Origin: Pseudomonadota bacterium
GTDB lineage: Bacteria > Pseudomonadota > Alphaproteobacteria > Puniceispirillales > Marisalimonadaceae
Assembly (NCBI GenBank): GCA_028382005.1
Contig: JAOESH010000002.1
Location: 1 to 64,000, forward strand
Reading direction: 5' to 3'
DNA length: 64,000 nt
This document shows positions 60,550 to 64,000 of the stretch, piece by piece; position 1 is the stretch's first letter; every line of letters begins with the position of its first letter. Position numbers and translations under genes: made by a program. The notes under the pieces were generated by a model. That model was not told where the DNA came from, made no database searches, and saw only the letters and a list, made by a program, of their open reading frames with translations.

Positions 60550-60569
60550 AATCTTGGTTTAGGATTAAT

Positions 60570-62090
60570 ATGTTTGAGAATTTAACTGACAAACTAGGTA
60601 ATGTTTTCAAAGGCCTTACAAAAAGAGGTTCTCTTTCTGAAGGTAACGTTGATGAAGCTTTAAAAGAGGTTCGTACAGCTCTTTTAGAGGCAGATGTTGC
60701 TTTGTCAGTAGTTAAAGAATTTATCGATAAAGTTAGAGTTAGGGCAGTAGGTGAAGAAGTTTTAAGATCTGTCACTCCTGGTCAGCAAGTTATAAAAATT
60801 GTAAATGATGTTTTAATTGAAGTTCTTGGTTCAAACGAATCTGAACTTTTAATTGATCATGCGCCTCCTGCCGTTATATTGCTAGTAGGGCTTCAGGGTT
60901 CAGGCAAAACTACTACTGCTGGAAAGTTAGCCTTACATTTAAAATCTAAGAAAAGAAAAAAAGTGATGCTTGCATCACTTGATATCTACAGGCCTGCTGC
61001 AAGAGAGCAACTCAGAATTTTAGGTGAGCAAGCTGAGGTTTCTGTATTGCCAGAAATTGATGGAGAAAGTCCAGAAAAAATAACTAAAAGAGCAATGGCA
61101 GCTTCAAAAATTCAAGCAATAGATGTTTTGATACTTGATACAGCAGGAAGAACAACTATAGACACAGCAATGATGTCTGAAGCACAGGAAGTGTTTAAGT
61201 TGTCTAGTCCGTCTGAAACTTTACTAATAGCAGATGCAATGACTGGTCAGGACGCTGTGCAAACAGCTAAAGCTTTTTCTGAACTAATCAAAATTTCTGG
61301 AGTTGTTCTAACTCGAACTGATGGAGATGCAAGAGGTGGTGCAGCTTTGTCAATGAGATCAGTAACGGGGTGTCCAATAAAATTTGTAGGTGTTTCCGAA
61401 AAATTGGAAGGGTTAGAAGCTTTCCATCCTGATAGAGCAGCTGGTAGAATATTAGATATGGGCGATGTAGTTTCATTAGTCGAAAAAGCTGCTGAAACTA
61501 TAGCTGAAGAAGATGCTGCTCATATGATGAAAAGAATGTCTCAAGGCAGTTTTGATATGAATGATATGTTAAAACAAATTGGACAATTAAAAAAAATGGG
61601 TGGTTTAGGAGGGGTAATGTCTATGTTACCTGGTATTGGTAAACTTCAAAAACAAATGGCGGCTAATAATTTTAATGATAAATCGATTTCTAAACAAGAA
61701 GCTATAATATACTCAATGACAAAGAAGGAAAGAATAAATGTAGCGTTACTAAATGCTTCAAGACGAAAAAGAATTGCATCAGGATCAGGAACGGTTGTTT
61801 CAGATGTCAACAGACTTGTGAAGCAACAACAAGACATGGCTCGTATGATGAAAAAAATGGGTAAAATGGGCGGACTTGGTGGCTTGAAGAATATGATGTC
61901 ATCATTAGGCGGAACTAGTCAAGACGCGCCTACTAGTGATGGACAAGCCCCGGCAATGGATTCAGAAAAGATGGCCCAATTACAAAAAATGATGGGTGGT
62001 AACATGCCAAATTTAGGAAATATGGCCAATAAATTTGGAGGAATGGGTTTGCCCGGGTTAGGCGGAAATTCGTCAAAAAAGAGAAGATAA
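60570..62090 (+). CDS. ffh: Signal recognition particle protein Ffh
   Basis: GLQGSGKTTTAGKLA, DTAGRTTID, Met-rich M domain. Confidence 0.98.
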   Translation: MFENLTDKLGNVFKGLTKRGSLSEGNVDEALKEVRTALLEADVALSVVKEFIDKVRVRAVGEEVLRSVTPGQQVIKIVNDVLIEVLGSNESELLIDHAPPAVILLVGLQGSGKTTTAGKLALHLKSKKRKKVMLASLDIYRPAAREQLRILGEQAEVSVLPEIDGESPEKITKRAMAASKIQAIDVLILDTAGRTTIDTAMMSEAQEVFKLSSPSETLLIADAMTGQDAVQTAKAFSELIKISGVVLTRTDGDARGGAALSMRSVTGCPIKFVGVSEKLEGLEAFHPDRAAGRILDMGDVVSLVEKAAETIAEEDAAHMMKRMSQGSFDMNDMLKQIGQLKKMGGLGGVMSMLPGIGKLQKQMAANNFNDKSISKQEAIIYSMTKKERINVALLNASRRKRIASGSGTVVSDVNRLVKQQQDMARMMKKMGKMGGLGGLKNMMSSLGGTSQDAPTSDGQAPAMDSEKMAQLQKMMGGNMPNLGNMANKFGGMGLPGLGGNSSKKRR

Positions 62091-62119
62091 ATTTAATTAA
62101 CAAAATATAAGGAAAAAAA

Positions 62120-62563
62120 ATGGCACTAAAAATAAGATTATCAAGAGGTGGAGCTAAGAAGAGACCTTTTTACAAAATTGTAGTTGCAGAAGCTTTATCT
62201 CCAAGAGATGGTAAATTCATTGAAAGATTAGGGTCATATAACCCAATGGTAGCTAAAGATCATGCTGAAAGATTAGTTTTAGATGTTGAAAGAGCTAAAT
62301 ATTGGATTTCTAAAGGAGCGCAACCAACATTAAGAGTAGCCAAAATGTTATCTTCTGATGGCTTAGTAAAAGCTCCTGTTATAAGAGAACAGCCTATCAA
62401 AAGTGCACCAGGAAAGAAAAGGCAAGAAAGAGAAGCAGAAGCTGCTGAGAAATTAGCATTAGCAGCAGAAGCACCAGTAGCAGAAGCACCAGTAGCAGAA
62501 GCACCAGTAGCAGAAGCACCTGCGGAAGAAGCTCCTGCTGAAGAAGTGGAGAAAAAAGAATAG
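62120..62563 (+). CDS. rpsP: Ribosomal protein bS16 with Ala/Glu/Pro-rich C-terminal extension
   Basis: [23 protein letters not shown]. Confidence 0.97.
   Translation: MALKIRLSRGGAKKRPFYKIVVAEALSPRDGKFIERLGSYNPMVAKDHAERLVLDVERAKYWISKGAQPTLRVAKMLSSDGLVKAPVIREQPIKSAPGKKRQEREAEAAEKLALAAEAPVAEAPVAEAPVAEAPAEEAPAEEVEKKE
62465..62520 (+). repeat. 15-bp tandem repeat (GCAGAAGCACCAGTA), 3 full copies plus 11 bp, coding AEAPV units in rpsP
   Basis: Exact repeats read directly. Confidence 0.95.
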
Positions 62564-62570
62564 GTATACA

Positions 62571-63080
62571 TTGTCTAAAAGTGATTTAATTGAAATTGGA
62601 TGTTTTGTTGGTGTTCATGGTATAAAGGGCGAAGTTAAGCTTAAAAGTTATGCTGAAAAACCTGAAAATATATTTAGTTATAAAGAAATATTCCTAGAAA
62701 ATAATGTTAATCCAATTAGATTTAAGTTTCTTAGAAAGGTTAAACAAAATCTTATTTGTGAAATAGAAAATGTTAAAACAAGAAATGATGCAGAAAAATT
62801 TAGGAATTCGAAATTATTTATAAAAAGACAAAGTCTTCCTAAGCTTCTGGATGATGAGTTTTACCACAGAGATCTTATAGGTTTTGATGTTTGTAATACA
62901 AATAAGGAAAGTTTTGGTTCAATTATCTCATTTAGTGATTTTGGTGGAGGTTTGTTAATTGAAGTAAAAAAAAATGGAAAGACATTTTATTTACCAGCAG
63001 GTAGTGAATTTTTAAATATAATTAATTATAAAGAAAAAGAGGTAATTTTAAATTTAGATTTTAGTTTTTTTAATGATTAA
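62571..63080 (+). CDS. rimM: Ribosome maturation factor RimM
   Basis: IGCFVGVHGIKGEVKLKSY; between rpsP and trmD. Confidence 0.94.
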   Translation: MSKSDLIEIGCFVGVHGIKGEVKLKSYAEKPENIFSYKEIFLENNVNPIRFKFLRKVKQNLICEIENVKTRNDAEKFRNSKLFIKRQSLPKLLDDEFYHRDLIGFDVCNTNKESFGSIISFSDFGGGLLIEVKKNGKTFYLPAGSEFLNIINYKEKEVILNLDFSFFND

Positions 63081-63095
63081 AAAGGGAGTTTTAGA

Positions 63096-63782
63096 GTGTG
63101 GAATGCGACAGTTTTATCACTATTTCCAGAAATGTTTCCTGGAACTTTAGATTTTTCTATATCAGGTAAAGCCTTAAAAAAAGGGCTTTGGTCATTAAAA
63201 AAAATTAATATTAGAGATTTTTCAAATGATAAAAATGGAAAGGTAGATGATGTCCCATTTGGTGGAGGCCATGGAATGGTTCTTAAACCAGAAGTTCTGG
63301 ATAAAGCTTTAAAATCTGCAGCATATGATAAAGGTCCAAGAATTTATTTGTCACCAAGAGGTCGTAAATTTGATCAAAGTTTTGCAAAAGAATTATCTAA
63401 AGAAAAAGGTGTGGTTTTTATTTGTGGAAGATATGAGGGAGTTGACGAAAGATTTTTAAATCATAATGACATACAAGAAGTAAGTGTTGGTGATTATATT
63501 TTATCAGGTGGAGAAATTGGAGCACAATTAATTATGGATGCTACGATTAGGCTTCTTCCAAATGTAATTGGAAATTCAAAAGGTTTAATAGAAGAGAGTT
63601 TTGAAGGTGGCTTGTTAGAATATCCATTATACACACAACCTAGAGTGTGGAATGGAATAGAAGTTCCAGAGGTTTTGATATCTGGAGACCATAAAAAAAT
63701 AGAAATGTGGAAAATTAAGATGTCAGAAGAGATTACAAAATCAAAAAGACCAGATTTATGGTCTAAATATTTAAAATCTTAA
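63096..63782 (+). CDS. trmD: tRNA (guanine-N1)-methyltransferase
   Basis: LFPEMFPGTLDFSISGKAL, YLSPRGRKF, CGRYEGVDERF, GDYILSGGE. Confidence 0.97.
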   Translation: MWNATVLSLFPEMFPGTLDFSISGKALKKGLWSLKKINIRDFSNDKNGKVDDVPFGGGHGMVLKPEVLDKALKSAAYDKGPRIYLSPRGRKFDQSFAKELSKEKGVVFICGRYEGVDERFLNHNDIQEVSVGDYILSGGEIGAQLIMDATIRLLPNVIGNSKGLIEESFEGGLLEYPLYTQPRVWNGIEVPEVLISGDHKKIEMWKIKMSEEITKSKRPDLWSKYLKS

Positions 63783-63836
63783 CTAGATAAAAAATTATTA
63801 ATTTGTTATGTGTATAAATCACGAAAGGGTAATAAA

Positions 63837-64000
63837 ATGAATGTTATTGATAAAATTGAAAAAAATCAGATGGAGAAGATTTCTGCAGAGAGATCATTGC
63901 CGGAATTTGGTGCAGGTGATACCTTAAAAGTTGATGTTAAGATAGTTGAAGGTGACAAAGAAAGAGTACAGGCATTTGAAGGTTTGTGTATTGCCAGAAG
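63837..64000 (+). CDS. rplS: Ribosomal protein bL19, partial (runs off window end)
   Basis: Own translation [54 protein letters not shown]; downstream of trmD. Confidence 0.92.
   Translation, partial: MNVIDKIEKNQMEKISAERSLPEFGAGDTLKVDVKIVEGDKERVQAFEGLCIAR

Noticed and set aside
60443-60569. 4.5S/SRP RNA gene between ftsY and ffh
   Set aside because: The hairpin is too short and lacks the recognisable GNAR tetraloop/symmetric-loop domain; treated as a leader element instead.
62260-62571. Antisense ORF with [15 protein letters not shown] repeats
   Set aside because: Mirror of the rpsP tandem repeat in the reverse frame; not an independent gene.
1-64000. CRISPR array, restriction-modification or toxin-antitoxin loci
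   Set aside because: No regularly spaced repeats, cas genes or toxin/antitoxin pairs; the only DNA methylase is the solitary CcrM-type gene with no partner endonuclease.

Overview
This 64 kb window is AT-rich and gene-dense. It looks like streamlined, probably marine, alphaproteobacterial chromosome starting at or next to the replication origin. Positions 1-271 are a non-coding AT-rich segment with a perfect DnaA box, next to hemE. After it comes the conserved origin-proximal order hemE-hemJ-rho-mnmE-mnmG-rsmG-parA-parB, with two perfect 16-bp parS palindromes (3045-3060 and 6305-6320, the latter inside rsmG). The rest is mostly housekeeping: holA, lptE, leuS, yggS, ribA, ispE, rnhB, a CcrM-type methylase, glcB, pgm/galU/ugd, ftsK-lolA, xth, dapF, mtaB, ftsY, ffh, rpsP-rimM-trmD-rplS, plus tRNA-Gln and tRNA-Gly. 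Accessory regions are (i) a betaine/DMSP-type ABC transporter and, about 5-7 kb further on, a DmdA-like gene divergent from an MTHFR-like gene, and (ii) a glycan-modification island (about 49.0-56.5 kb) between lolA and xth. The most notable observations are the oriC/parS layout, a family-4-like uracil-DNA glycosylase that has lost both signature catalytic motifs, a response regulator whose phospho-acceptor Asp is replaced by Asn, the ffh leader hairpin, a terminator-like hairpin in the proX leader, a LON-domain gene that appears to lack an ATG/GTG/TTG start, a nested inverted repeat plus an Asn-rich mini-ORF upstream of an asnB-like gene, and convergent gene pairs whose 3' ends overlap. All calls come from reading the sequence and the supplied ORFs; no database search was run.
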